This document shows, piece after piece, positions 26,025 through 35,393 of a stretch of DNA of 64,000 nt. The notes under the pieces are model-generated. The model ran no database searches, was not told the DNA's origin, and saw only the letters and a list, made by a program, of their open reading frames with translations. Positions within the stretch are counted from its first letter, which is position 1. Each line of letters starts with the position of its first letter. The position numbers were made by a program, and so were the translations under genes. The DNA is taken from positions 119,134 through 183,133 of the forward strand of contig NZ_ANLA01000013.1 of the NCBI RefSeq assembly GCF_000348685.1, read 5' to 3'. The stretch is from Xanthomarina gelatinilytica (lineage in GTDB: Bacteria; Bacteroidota; Bacteroidia; Flavobacteriales; Flavobacteriaceae).

Positions 26025-28211
26025 TTAGTTGGTAAACAACAATTCCCTGTATTTTGTAAGTGGCCAAAGCTCATCATCCACCAGTAATTCCAATTTATCG
26101 CAATGATACCTAATCTCGTTGAACAAAGGTTTTACCTTATTGCAATACGCATCCGCTTTTTTATCTATATCTTCTATGTGATTGGCTGTTTTTCTCTCGT
26201 TTATCATTTTGGTGACATTGGAGTTTATGGATTCTATATGCCCAGAGATTTCTTCAATCAAGGTCATTTGTTGTTTTGCAAATTTCTTGAAATCGTTGCC
26301 ATAAATTTCCTTTAAGCCTTTTACGTTTTCTATTAACATGTTTTGATATCTAACAGCAGTTGGAACCACATGGTTTCTGGCAATATCGCCCAACACACGT
26401 CCTTCAATTTGAATATGCAAAACATATTCTTCCATCTCGATCTCGTATCTTGAAAGGGATTCTACCTTGTTCAGCACACCCAAATCTTCAAAAATCTTGA
26501 TTGTTTTTTTGGAAACTTTGGCTTTTAAGGCTTCTGGTGTGGTTTTATGGTTGCTTAAGCCTCTTTTCTTGGCTTCTTTTTCCCAAGCCTCACCATAACC
26601 GTTGCCTTCAAACAAAATGTTTTTGGACTTTTTAATATACTCCCTTAAAATGTTAAAAATAGCTTCGTCTTTCTTTAGGCCTTTTGTGTCTATTAAGTTA
26701 TCCACTTCTTTTTTGAACTCAATTAACTGGTTTGCCACAATGGTATTTAAAACGGTCATTGGATTAGCACAGTTTGCCGTAGAACCTACTGCCCTGAATT
26801 CAAATTTGTTACCTGTAAATGCAAAAGGCGAGGTTCTATTTCTATCAGTATTATCCAATAGAATCTCAGGGATTTTGCCAACCACATTCAGTTTTAAATC
26901 TGTTTTCTCTTCTGGGGACAATTTCCCATTGGTAACGTTTTGCAATTCGTCCAGCACATTGGTCAATTGTTCGCCAATAAAAACTGAAATGATAGCTGGA
27001 GGCGCCTCATTTGCCCCCAATCGATGGTCGTTACTAGCAGATGCTATGGAAGCCCTTACCAATTCTTCGTTATCATGAACAGCCTTAATGGTGTTTATGA
27101 AAAAGGTTAAAAACTGAAGGTTGCTCATAGGCGTTTTTCCAGGACCCAACAAGTTAACACCTGTATTGGTGCTCAAACTCCAATTGTTGTGTTTTCCCGA
27201 ACCGTTTACACCAGCAAAAGGCTTTTCGTGGAACAAGACTTTGAAATCGTGGCGTTCTGCCACCTTATCCATCACATCCATTAATAAGGAGTTGTGGTCA
27301 ACAGCCAAGTTAGCTTCATCATAAACTGGAGCCAACTCAAACTGATTTGGCGCTACTTCATTATGTCTGGTTTTAACTGGAATCCCAAGCAACATACATT
27401 CTGTTTCAAGATCTCTCATATACTGCATGGCCCTATTAGGAATGGTACCAAAATAATGATCGTCCAACTGTTGTCCTTTTGCTGAAGAGTGTCCCAACAA
27501 GGTTCTGCCGGTTAATTGGATATCTGGTCTTGAAGCAGCCAATCCTCTGTCTATTAGAAAATATTCCTGTTCCCATCCTAATGAGGCATTGACCTTTTTA
27601 ACATTTTTATCGAAATACTTACATACCTCAACAGCTGCATTATCTATAGCTTGTAAAGCACGCAGCAAAGGGGTTTTGTAATCCAAAGCTTCTCCTGTAT
27701 AAGCAACAAACACAGTTGGAATACATAAAGTGGTTCCATAAACAAAGGCTGGGGATGTAGGGTCCCAAGCTGTATAGCCACGCGCTTCAAAGGTGTTTCT
27801 AATACCTCCATTAGGAAAACTGGAAGCATCCGGTTCTTGTTGCACCAACTGGCCTCCACCAAACTTTTCAATGGCACGTCCATTACCTATAGGTTCAAAA
27901 AAAGCATCATGTTTTTCTGCAGTTGCTCCCGTTAAAGGTTGAAACCAGTGTGTATAATGTGTAACCCCTTTGGAAATAGCCCATTCTTTCATACCTGTTG
28001 AAATATGATCTGCCACAACCCTATCTATTTTGGTGCCATTGACAATGGCATCCATAACACTTACAAATGCTTCTTTGGTAAGGTATTGACGCATTTTATC
28101 TTCATTAAAAACATTGGCACAAAAGATATTGGAACGTCGTTCCTTTTCTTCTATTTTAATGGGCTTCTTATTAAGGGACTTCTTAATAGCGTGAAATCTT
28201 AAAGTTGACAT
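26025..28211 (-). CDS. glnN: Glutamine synthetase type III
   Basis: 728 residues, the size of GSIII (GlnN), not the ~470 of GSI. The N-terminal region has THWFQPLTGATAEKHDAFFE, and the catalytic core has GQEYF-like GWEQEYFLIDRG, HNEVAPNQFELAP and GSGKHNNWSLST. It joins ammonia to glutamate with ATP, the main ammonium assimilation enzyme in many Bacteroidota. Stands alone between two terminator-like hairpins. Confidence 0.95.
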   Translation of the reverse strand: MSTLRFHAIKKSLNKKPIKIEEKERRSNIFCANVFNEDKMRQYLTKEAFVSVMDAIVNGTKIDRVVADHISTGMKEWAISKGVTHYTHWFQPLTGATAEKHDAFFEPIGNGRAIEKFGGGQLVQQEPDASSFPNGGIRNTFEARGYTAWDPTSPAFVYGTTLCIPTVFVAYTGEALDYKTPLLRALQAIDNAAVEVCKYFDKNVKKVNASLGWEQEYFLIDRGLAASRPDIQLTGRTLLGHSSAKGQQLDDHYFGTIPNRAMQYMRDLETECMLLGIPVKTRHNEVAPNQFELAPVYDEANLAVDHNSLLMDVMDKVAERHDFKVLFHEKPFAGVNGSGKHNNWSLSTNTGVNLLGPGKTPMSNLQFLTFFINTIKAVHDNEELVRASIASASNDHRLGANEAPPAIISVFIGEQLTNVLDELQNVTNGKLSPEEKTDLKLNVVGKIPEILLDNTDRNRTSPFAFTGNKFEFRAVGSTANCANPMTVLNTIVANQLIEFKKEVDNLIDTKGLKKDEAIFNILREYIKKSKNILFEGNGYGEAWEKEAKKRGLSNHKTTPEALKAKVSKKTIKIFEDLGVLNKVESLSRYEIEMEEYVLHIQIEGRVLGDIARNHVVPTAVRYQNMLIENVKGLKEIYGNDFKKFAKQQMTLIEEISGHIESINSNVTKMINERKTANHIEDIDKKADAYCNKVKPLFNEIRYHCDKLELLVDDELWPLTKYRELLFTN

Positions 28212-28277
28212 AATTTGTTTGTTAGTTTTGAATATTTGAGGGCAAAGTTATAAAAAAAATGTTTTTACAAATAAATA

Positions 28278-28297
28278 ACCCCTAAAAAATTAGGGGT
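28278..28297 (-). terminator. Hairpin after the Ca/Na antiporter gene
   Basis: Stem ACCCCTAA / TTAGGGGT with loop of four; on the minus strand followed by TTATTTATTT rather than a clean T run. Probable terminator, also close to the glnN start region. Confidence 0.55.
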
Positions 28298-28336
28298 CAA
28301 CTATAATAATTACCTAAAATTTAACCTTAAACCCTA

Positions 28337-29287
28337 TTATTCGCCTGTAAAGGTCAAATAAATAAAAACCAAATAAGCTCCGAAAATAAAAAACCCTTTA
28401 AGCCTTCCTATTTCAAATTTTTTAGGCAATAACATAAAAGGAATTAAAATAGCTGCAAATCCAATCATCCAGAAAATATCGTTAGTCAATAGTTTCTGAC
28501 TGTCTAAAGCAATTGGATGGATCATGGCCGTTAGGCCCAAAACAGATGCTATATTAAAAATGTTGGATCCAATTAAATTCCCAAGAGAAATGGCTTTTTC
28601 CTGTTTTACTGCAGCTATTACCGATGCTGCGAGTTCAGGAACGCTGGTACCTATGGCTACCATGGTTACAGAGATTACACGTTCGCTCACTCCAAAAGAC
28701 AAAGCCAGGTCCTTAGCCCCTAATACCAACCATTCACTTCCAAAATAAAGTGCAAAACCACCAATTAACAACCAAACTATTATTTTAAAATTGGATGTTT
28801 TTTGCAAGGCATCGTCTACTTCTTCAATGTCCACTGTATCTTTTTCCTTGGAGCGTTTGATCAATATATAAAGGAACACGATAAGAGACACAAACAACAA
28901 CAAACCTTCAGTAAAATTGATAATCAATCCACTTTTCAAAATAAAATATAGTGCAATGGACAGGAGCATCATCATGGGCCAATTCAATTTATAAAAATCC
29001 TCGCTTATGGACAAAGGGGAAATAATAGCCGTAATCCCCAAAACCAGACCAATGTTGGCAATGTTGGACCCAATAACATTTCCCAAAGCTATATCTGGAG
29101 AACCATCCAAAGCTGCCTGTAAGCTTACCAAAAGTTCTGGTGCAGAAGTTGCAAAGGATACAACCGTCATACCTATAACCAACTTTGAGATGTTGAATTT
29201 AAATGAGAGCGATACAGAAGACCGTACTAAAAACTCCCCTCCAACAACCAATAAAACCAACCCAAGCACTATCCAAACTAAACTCAT
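28337..29287 (-). CDS. Calcium/sodium antiporter (CaCA family, YrbG-like)
   Basis: 316 residues, about ten hydrophobic segments. The two inverted alpha repeats are clear: ATSAPELLVSLQAALDG with LGNVIGSNIANIGLVLG, and GTSVPELAASVIAAV with LGNLIGSNIFNIASVLG, the cation-binding Glu/Asn residues being in place. It exchanges Na+ for Ca2+ across the inner membrane. Divergent from the serine hydrolase operon. Confidence 0.92.
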   Translation of the reverse strand: MSLVWIVLGLVLLVVGGEFLVRSSVSLSFKFNISKLVIGMTVVSFATSAPELLVSLQAALDGSPDIALGNVIGSNIANIGLVLGITAIISPLSISEDFYKLNWPMMMLLSIALYFILKSGLIINFTEGLLLFVSLIVFLYILIKRSKEKDTVDIEEVDDALQKTSNFKIIVWLLIGGFALYFGSEWLVLGAKDLALSFGVSERVISVTMVAIGTSVPELAASVIAAVKQEKAISLGNLIGSNIFNIASVLGLTAMIHPIALDSQKLLTNDIFWMIGFAAILIPFMLLPKKFEIGRLKGFFIFGAYLVFIYLTFTGE

Positions 29288-29355
29288 AAACTAAATTTTT
29301 CGCGAAGATAACATTTCCTACGAAAAGTTAATGAAAACTAAAAATTTCGTTAAAT

Positions 29356-29400
29356 AACTATATCAATAGTTGTATAACTATAAAAATAGTTATAAGTTTG
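29356..29400 (+). promoter_or_regulatory. Promoter and palindromic operator of the serine hydrolase-BlaI-BlaR1 operon
   Basis: GTTG (29369-29372) and TAAGTTTG (29393-29400) form a promoter with a 20-bp spacer. The spacer is a perfect 9-bp inverted repeat, TATAACTAT, four A, ATAGTTATA (29373-29394). A second, shorter palindrome AACTA...TAGTT (29356-29371) lies just before. BlaI/MecI repressors bind such dyads over promoters, so this is the likely autoregulatory operator. Confidence 0.65.
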
Positions 29401-29428
29401 GAACATCAATCAAAAATCATATCTTATT

Positions 29429-30856
29429 ATGAAATCATATACAGTTATACTTCTTTTATCTTTAATGTTAATAGGTTGCAAAAACAAAGAAAACAAACAG
29501 GAATTAGCAAATAAGGAAGACTCCGCAGAACTATCAAAAAACATAGAAGCTGTTGTTCAAGACTATATAGACTTAGGAATTTTTTCAGGCATCATATTAG
29601 TTGCTGAAAAAGGAAACATACAATTTCATAAAGCCTATGGTTTAGCAAACAGGGAAACTAAAGCACCAAACACTATTAATACGCTATTTGATATTGGCTC
29701 CATGAATAAAACCTTCACCTCTATTGTAGTAAAACAATTGGTTGCAGAAGGCAAGCTTAATTTAGATGACAAGCTCACTCAATATATTCCTGGATTTAAA
29801 GATCCAAATGCCAATAAGATTACTATTAATCATTTACTCAACCATGAATCAGGCTTTGCAGATTATCACACTCGCAATTATTTTGATTTACCACTAAATG
29901 AGCGAAAACTTAATGCTATTGTTGAACGCGCTAAATCATACGACTTAAATTTTGAACCTGGAACAGAACAAGATTACTCAAACTTAGGCTATGTTATATT
30001 AGGTGCTGTCATTGAAAAAGTATCTGGCAAATCCTATTTTGATAATGTAAACGAACGCATCGTTAAACCTCTAAATTTAAAAAACACCTATTTAAATGAC
30101 TTTAGTGGTTTAGAAAATAGGATTGCTCATGGTTATTATTACACACCACTTGGCGAATTGGATGAATCTGCTCCTTTGCAAGATATTCCAAATCCTGATG
30201 GTGGGTTTTTATCAACCACTGAAGACATCATGACATTTTACAGATCTTATTATTATGATGATTTGCTTTTGAGTGAAGAAGCAAAATCTAACGATTCTTT
30301 TTTCAACTATTTAAAAGAGTTACCTGATGGTAAAGCAACAGGATCAGCTGGTGGTTTTGAAGGTTTTAATACAGCGCTTTATCAAGTTGTAAGCAACGAC
30401 TTCACAATTATTGTATTTGCCAATATGGATGAACCAGTAGCAGAACATATAGCATTGGATATTTTAGCTTTAACAAGAGGAGAAACACCAAATAAACCTC
30501 AAGCACCAGCCATACAAAATGTTAGAGAGGCTTTCAATAAAAATGGAGCTGATTTTGTAAAAGCAAATTTTGAAGAGCTCACTATAAACTTCCATCCTAA
30601 AGACCCAAAAGATATTATTATAAATGCTTTAGGCTACGCCTATTTATATGAAGCCAATGATGTTGACAAAGCGATTAAATTATTTAAGTTGAATACACAA
30701 CTATTTCCTGACATAGCTAATTGTTGGGACAGTTATGGCGAAGCACTTGCAGAGTCAGGTAAGAAAGAGGAAGCTATTAAAGCTTATGAAAAAGCATTAA
30801 CAATAAGACCAAATTTAGAATCAGCAAAAAACGCATTAAAAGACCTTAAAAAATAA
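29429..30856 (+). CDS. Beta-lactamase-like serine hydrolase lipoprotein with C-terminal TPR
   Basis: 475 residues. Lipoprotein signal with Cys17 in LMLIGCKNK. Class C/penicillin-binding fold: SxxK in DIGSMNKTF, YxN in QDYSNLGYV, and a Gly-rich SAGGFEG in place of the KTG box. The last ~90 residues form TPR-like helices (ALGYAYLYEANDVDKAIKLF, WDSYGEALAESGKKEEAIKA). It likely acts on peptides, esters or cell-wall amides in the periplasm; a true beta-lactamase is not shown. First gene of an operon with BlaI- and BlaR1-type regulators (2 bp before blaI). AT-richer to the eye than its neighbours. Confidence 0.85.
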   Translation: MKSYTVILLLSLMLIGCKNKENKQELANKEDSAELSKNIEAVVQDYIDLGIFSGIILVAEKGNIQFHKAYGLANRETKAPNTINTLFDIGSMNKTFTSIVVKQLVAEGKLNLDDKLTQYIPGFKDPNANKITINHLLNHESGFADYHTRNYFDLPLNERKLNAIVERAKSYDLNFEPGTEQDYSNLGYVILGAVIEKVSGKSYFDNVNERIVKPLNLKNTYLNDFSGLENRIAHGYYYTPLGELDESAPLQDIPNPDGGFLSTTEDIMTFYRSYYYDDLLLSEEAKSNDSFFNYLKELPDGKATGSAGGFEGFNTALYQVVSNDFTIIVFANMDEPVAEHIALDILALTRGETPNKPQAPAIQNVREAFNKNGADFVKANFEELTINFHPKDPKDIIINALGYAYLYEANDVDKAIKLFKLNTQLFPDIANCWDSYGEALAESGKKEEAIKAYEKALTIRPNLESAKNALKDLKK

Positions 30857-30858
30857 TC

Positions 30859-31230
30859 ATGCAGAAACTCACAAACAAAGAAGAAGAAATCATGCACATT
30901 TTATGGAAGCTGGAAAAAGCTTTCGTAAAAGATGTTCTTGCAGAAATAAAAGATGACAAGCCACATTACAACACGCTTTCAACCATTATTAGAAACTTGG
31001 AAGAAAAAGGCTTTGTGGCATACAAAGCGTATGGAAAGACACATCAATATTACCCCTTAATCAGTAAGGAGGCATACAAAAAACGCTTTATGAGTACTGC
31101 CATTGAAAATTACTTTAACAGTTCTTATAAAAATGTGGTATCCTTTTTTGCCAAAGAAGAAAAAATTAGTGTCAAGGAACTTAAGGAAATTATAGCTTTA
31201 ATTGAGAAAAACCCAAACCATAAAAAATAA
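30859..31230 (+). CDS. BlaI/MecI/CopY-family transcriptional repressor
   Basis: 123 residues. Winged helix in the N-terminal 75 residues (LTNKEEEIMHILWKLEKAFV, HYNTLSTIIRNLEEKGFVAY), then a helical dimerisation tail. The family represses its own operon until a BlaR1-type membrane protease causes its cleavage; the typical cleavage region lies at the helix junction. It starts 2 bp after the serine hydrolase and overlaps the region before the M56 gene (4-bp gap), so all three form one unit. Confidence 0.9.
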   Translation: MQKLTNKEEEIMHILWKLEKAFVKDVLAEIKDDKPHYNTLSTIIRNLEEKGFVAYKAYGKTHQYYPLISKEAYKKRFMSTAIENYFNSSYKNVVSFFAKEEKISVKELKEIIALIEKNPNHKK

Positions 31231-31234
31231 AACC

Positions 31235-33049
31235 ATGGAATATTTCATTAAAGCTTCAGCTGTTTTGTGCATATTTTATGTTTGTTACAAATGGTTTTTG
31301 GAAAAAGAAACATTTTTCAATGCCAACAGATGGTTTTTATTGTCTGGATTGGTAATGGCCAGTCTTTTACCTTTCATGGTTATTCCTGTGTATGTGGAAT
31401 ATATGCCTATGGCTTTTTCAGAAAATGTTTTGATGGTAGAAACCAACCCTCAAAACACAAGCAATCTATTTAACATTTCTAAAATCATTACATGGTTGTA
31501 TGTTATGGGACTGGCATTTTTTTTAGGAAAATTGATTGTGGAATTCACCTCGTTATTTTCCTTGATAAGAACTCATAAACAGAAAAAAGAAAACGGTTTC
31601 ACCTTTGTTGAGACTACTAACAACATGGCTCCCTTTTCATTCTTTAAGTGGATAGTATTCAACCCAAATCAATTTCGGGAAGAAGAATTATCACATATTA
31701 TTTCCCATGAAAAAGCACATGCCAAGGAATATCATTCCATAGATGTTTTACTTGCCCAAATAAGCTGTGTGGTGTTCTGGTTTAATCCCATTTGTTGGCT
31801 GTACAAAAAAGAAATACAGCAAAACCAGGAATTTATAGCAGATTTTAAGGCTCAAAAACAATCCCAATGCAAAAAAAGCTATCAGCGTTTATTACTTAAA
31901 GCGTCCATCACAAATCATCCATTGGTTGTTACCAATAATTTTTATAATTCATTAATCAAAAAACGAATCGTTATGTTACACAAATCAAAATCAAACAGAT
32001 CAAACACCTGGAAATTAGGCATCGTCCTTCCTCTATTGGCTTTATTTTTAATGAGCTTCAACACAAAAAAAGTGTTTGTAAATGCCACGCAAAATCACAC
32101 TTTAAACACTTTAGACTACACAACCAAACCAACACAGGAAGTGGTTGTAATTACCAAGGATTTTACTGATTCCGACTTGGAAGAGATTAAAAATCAACTT
32201 TCAAAAAAAGGATTGATCTTAAAGTTTAAAGGCGTAAAACGCAATACCTCTGGAGAGATTATCGCCATAAAAATAGATGTGAAATCCAATAATTCCAGTG
32301 CCAAGTACAACCTAAATGGAGAAAAAGCCATTGCCCCTATTCAAATTAGTTTTGAAAAAAATGGCGATCATATTGCCATTGGCAATGCATCTTCAAACTC
32401 TATGGAACAAAAAATGGTTTTTATCTCCAAAGATGGCGAAATCACCGAAATAGATACCGAAAAGGACAGTGAAAATGTGTTTGTTTACAAAACAAAAGAT
32501 GGCCTTGAAAAAGAAGTGGAATTAGATGTGGAACAAGATGGAAACGTAATGTTTATTAGCGATGACGCCAAAGTTAAAACCCTTAAAAAAGGCAATAGAA
32601 CCATTGAGATAGTTACGCTTTCTGATGATGAGGATGTGATTGAATTTGAAACCGATGGGAGCTTAACAAGTAAAACCATCTGGGTTACAAAAGAAGATTC
32701 CGAAGTAAATTGGACCTCAGGTGAAAATGGCAACAAAGAGCGAACCTATAAAGTAAAAATAACAAGTTCTGATGAAGATGTGGACAACCTGAAAATTACC
32801 TCAGATGATCCAAGTGCGAATCAAAAAGTAAAGGTTTTGAAACTGAAAGAAAAAGAAGGTTTTTTTATTTCCAGTGACAACGGAACACCTCTTTTTATTC
32901 TTGATGGAAAAGAAATAACCAAAGATGAAATGGAAAAAATAAACCCAAATATCATTGCCCATGTAAATGTGTTAAAAGGCGATAAAGCCATAGAAGCTTA
33001 TGGGGAAAAAGCCAAAGATGGTGTGGTTGAGATAACCACCAAAAAGTAA
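31235..33049 (+). CDS. BlaR1-type M56 peptidase antirepressor with extended periplasmic region
   Basis: 604 residues from the chosen start MEYFIKASAVLCIFYV; the longer frame overlaps blaI. Four membrane segments in the first ~290 residues enclose the zinc protease motif HEKAH (HIISHEKAHAKEYHS). After the last membrane helix (near NTWKLGIVLPLLALFLMSF) is a periplasmic region of about 310 residues rich in Asp, Ser and Lys, ending in a plug-like segment (PLFILDGKEITKDEM, AIEAYGEKAKDGVVEIT) as found in TonB-receptor plug domains, instead of the penicillin-binding domain of classical BlaR1. It should sense an envelope signal and trigger loss of the repressor. Confidence 0.85.
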   Translation: MEYFIKASAVLCIFYVCYKWFLEKETFFNANRWFLLSGLVMASLLPFMVIPVYVEYMPMAFSENVLMVETNPQNTSNLFNISKIITWLYVMGLAFFLGKLIVEFTSLFSLIRTHKQKKENGFTFVETTNNMAPFSFFKWIVFNPNQFREEELSHIISHEKAHAKEYHSIDVLLAQISCVVFWFNPICWLYKKEIQQNQEFIADFKAQKQSQCKKSYQRLLLKASITNHPLVVTNNFYNSLIKKRIVMLHKSKSNRSNTWKLGIVLPLLALFLMSFNTKKVFVNATQNHTLNTLDYTTKPTQEVVVITKDFTDSDLEEIKNQLSKKGLILKFKGVKRNTSGEIIAIKIDVKSNNSSAKYNLNGEKAIAPIQISFEKNGDHIAIGNASSNSMEQKMVFISKDGEITEIDTEKDSENVFVYKTKDGLEKEVELDVEQDGNVMFISDDAKVKTLKKGNRTIEIVTLSDDEDVIEFETDGSLTSKTIWVTKEDSEVNWTSGENGNKERTYKVKITSSDEDVDNLKITSDDPSANQKVKVLKLKEKEGFFISSDNGTPLFILDGKEITKDEMEKINPNIIAHVNVLKGDKAIEAYGEKAKDGVVEITTKK

Positions 33050-33067
33050 AACAAAAAATAAATGTAT

Positions 33068-33101
33068 AAAAAAATCCCAAGCTTAGGTTTGGGATTTTTT
33101 T
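33068..33101. terminator. Bidirectional terminator between the M56 gene and the endonuclease gene
   Basis: AAAAAATCCCAA and TTGGGATTTTTT arms with loop GCTTAGGT; T-runs on both strands. It separates two convergent genes. Confidence 0.85.
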
Positions 33102-33116
33102 GTCTTCTCAATCAGT

Positions 33117-35066
33117 TTATTTTATCAAGACCTTTTTAACAACTGTTTTTCCTTCTGAAGCCATTTTCAATAGGTATAAGCCACTTGAAAAATCTAAATC
33201 AATATAAGTATTGCCCGAAATGTCTTTAGTCATTAATTGTCTGCCATCCACTGAAAATATCTCTATGGTTGTTTCTTGGACAATGCCACTAATATAGAGC
33301 TTACCTTGAGTTGGGTTTGGATAAACGCTAATTTTTAATTCTTGTGTCTGTTCTACGCTCAAATTCTGTTCCCAAGTTTCACCAACCATATTCCCCCAAA
33401 TATATTCCACCAAATCCGGCTGATCTATAAAAGGGTTTCTGTTAAATTGCCAATTATAAATGACATTGTTCCTGTTCATCTCAAAATCGTCTGGAGGATC
33501 ATTCCTATGCCAATCCAATAAGAGCTGTAAATCGCCAAATTGTCCTACCATGCCTTCTGGATAGCCATTAACAATTTCCAATCCGTTATATCGTACTGCC
33601 AAATAAAACACACCTCTAGCCACATCGCCTTTAAAACTACCTAGCGTTCCAGTTGGTCCATTATATTGTCCATAAAACTGATTGCCACGACTGCTGTTTT
33701 CAGGTCCATCAACGGCTCGAATACCATGTGCATCGGAATTGCCATGACGTAAGGAATCTGCTTTGGTTTCCCAAAACACATCCACACCATCGGCAATTTC
33801 ATCTTCTTCAATACTGTAATATCCAGCTCGGGACCTGGGAAAGGTATGCTCCCTATTCCAAGTTCCTGTATTATCAGAAGTGACTTGAAAATCCAATTTT
33901 GGTCTTCCTTGTTCCAAATAAACCAACCATACCTGATTGCTGTTTGCTGGGTTTTGGTCTGCTTCTTTTAAAATATCAATAACATCGGCATAAGTTTGAG
34001 CCCTAACCACATTTGGATTGGCTACAATATCCTGCAATGCTTGACGCAAAGCCACATCGGATAACCCATCCAAACTACTGTAATAGTCATTGGGTTGTGT
34101 GCTGGAAACATTGCCATAAGTTGGATTTATAGGTGTCCCAAAAGGTGCAACCGTAAAATCGTTATCCACCACCCGAAGCTTTAAAAAATTGTTGTACGGA
34201 ATGTATGGCCACTGTAAACTTGAAAACTTTACAAGTGCTTCTTCATCACCTTCATCAATTGTATCGTCAATTAAAGTAATAGTGGTAGTCACCGAATTTT
34301 GTCCAGTTGGAATGGTAAGTGTGGTGTTTCCCGTAAAATCGGATGTATTGAACCCAAAATAATCCAAAGTAATGCTAAACACAACATCTGAGGTCACGTT
34401 TTGTTGAGCTGTAAACACGATATCAAAAACGTCGCCTTCGTTATATTGTGATTGGGATGTACTTATGGAAATAGCATTATAAACCTCTCCACTCCCATCG
34501 TTTAACAATCTTGGAGTTGGTGTTCCCACAAAATAGCTGCCGTCGTTATTTCGCTGTATGGAGTTGGTATTGTTGCCTGGACCTTCGTTTATTTGTTCGG
34601 AAACGCCCAAAAGCGCCATAAGTTCGGTATCATCAGAATCGTTAGTTCCGTAAACCAAGGCATCTATTAAATTTGCCTGTGTGGCTAAGGTGCCTTCAGG
34701 AAAATCTGTGTCGTCCCCAGTGTAAAGAGCCACAGCATCTGCTCCATTTTGAATGACATTGGCTGCAATAAGCAATTGCGGAAAAGGAGTTACAGTATCG
34801 CTTCCAATTAAAAGAAGTCCATTATTATCTGTGGTATATCCATCTAAATCGATGGTAAAATAACTGGAGTCTGCTCCGGAAGTAGACCCGTTAAAAAACA
34901 CAAGCACATAACCATCCAATGAGGCATTTGGGGCATCAGATTTTAATTCAACAAATTCTTGATCGTCAATTCCAGGGGTATCACAATCCAGTTCGTTAAT
35001 GACCACTTGTGCATAGGTTAGGTGTGAAAAACACAGGAATCCTAGTAAAGTAATTAATTGTTTCAT
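33117..35066 (-). CDS. Secreted endonuclease I-family protein with T9SS sorting domain
   Basis: 649 residues. Signal peptide (to about 19, ending TYA), then a lamin-tail-like domain (VVINELDCDTPGIDDQEFVE), a Calx-beta-type segment (DDTIDEGDEEALVKFSS), the endonuclease I domain with NREHTFPRS and a metal-binding region near NSDAHGIRAVDGPENSSRG, and a C-terminal sorting domain (KISVYPNPTQGKLYISG ... KKVLIK) of T9SS type A. It probably cuts DNA outside the cell, for nutrient scavenging or biofilm DNA. Stands alone; terminated by the hairpin shared with the M56 gene. Confidence 0.9.
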   Translation of the reverse strand: MKQLITLLGFLCFSHLTYAQVVINELDCDTPGIDDQEFVELKSDAPNASLDGYVLVFFNGSTSGADSSYFTIDLDGYTTDNNGLLLIGSDTVTPFPQLLIAANVIQNGADAVALYTGDDTDFPEGTLATQANLIDALVYGTNDSDDTELMALLGVSEQINEGPGNNTNSIQRNNDGSYFVGTPTPRLLNDGSGEVYNAISISTSQSQYNEGDVFDIVFTAQQNVTSDVVFSITLDYFGFNTSDFTGNTTLTIPTGQNSVTTTITLIDDTIDEGDEEALVKFSSLQWPYIPYNNFLKLRVVDNDFTVAPFGTPINPTYGNVSSTQPNDYYSSLDGLSDVALRQALQDIVANPNVVRAQTYADVIDILKEADQNPANSNQVWLVYLEQGRPKLDFQVTSDNTGTWNREHTFPRSRAGYYSIEEDEIADGVDVFWETKADSLRHGNSDAHGIRAVDGPENSSRGNQFYGQYNGPTGTLGSFKGDVARGVFYLAVRYNGLEIVNGYPEGMVGQFGDLQLLLDWHRNDPPDDFEMNRNNVIYNWQFNRNPFIDQPDLVEYIWGNMVGETWEQNLSVEQTQELKISVYPNPTQGKLYISGIVQETTIEIFSVDGRQLMTKDISGNTYIDLDFSSGLYLLKMASEGKTVVKKVLIK

Positions 35067-35169
35067 GTAGGGAAAATTTTAGCAAATGTAAAGAACTCTT
35101 TGCCCATATATTGTTTTCTAAATTATTAATTGGTTAATTTTAACATTTTTAGGATAAAAAATAGGAATG

Positions 35170-35177
35170 TATCTTTG
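35170..35177 (+). promoter_or_regulatory. -7 box directly before the 50-residue protein
   Basis: TATCTTTG, an exact TAnnTTTG match, 7 bp before the ATG at 35185. Transcription would start at about the start codon, implying a nearly leaderless mRNA. Confidence 0.5.
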
Positions 35178-35184
35178 TACCATT

Positions 35185-35337
35185 ATGAAAAAGAAATTCT
35201 TTAAACTTTTAGCAAAACTGAATAAAATCTTACTTCCAAGTTTCACGAAACAAGGTTTGGATTTAAGCAAAGCAAGCAAATTCCAGATGGCCATTTTTGG
35301 CTGGAAATTATATGTGACCAAAAACGCATTGGATTAA
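35185..35337 (+). CDS. Small conserved basic protein, 50 residues
   Basis: Missed by length cut-off. Begins MKKKFFKLLAKLNKILLPSF, ends WKLYVTKNALD. Lys-rich N-terminal helix, then LDLSKASKFQMAIFGWKLYV. Small proteins with this pattern occur in many Flavobacteriaceae, where they are sometimes wrongly called SsrA-binding protein; nothing supports that role here. The -7 box lies 7 bp before its ATG. Function unknown. It sits 57 bp before tRNA-Arg on the same strand but the tRNA has its own promoter. Confidence 0.7.
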   Translation: MKKKFFKLLAKLNKILLPSFTKQGLDLSKASKFQMAIFGWKLYVTKNALD

Positions 35338-35348
35338 TTCAAGTTTTT

Positions 35349-35380
35349 TTTGAGGTTTAACTAAAAAAGGAATATATTTG
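35349..35380 (+). promoter_or_regulatory. Promoter of tRNA-Arg
   Basis: TTTG at 35349-35352 and TATATTTG at 35373-35380, spacer 20 bp: full consensus. The tRNA begins 14 bp after the -7 box. Confidence 0.75.
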
Positions 35381-35393
35381 CATCCTCAAAAAC

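Noticed and set aside
30859..31230. CopY-type copper repressor for this BlaI/MecI/CopY family member
   Set aside because: No cysteine metal-binding motif at the C-terminus; the linked M56 protease fits the BlaI/MecI mode.
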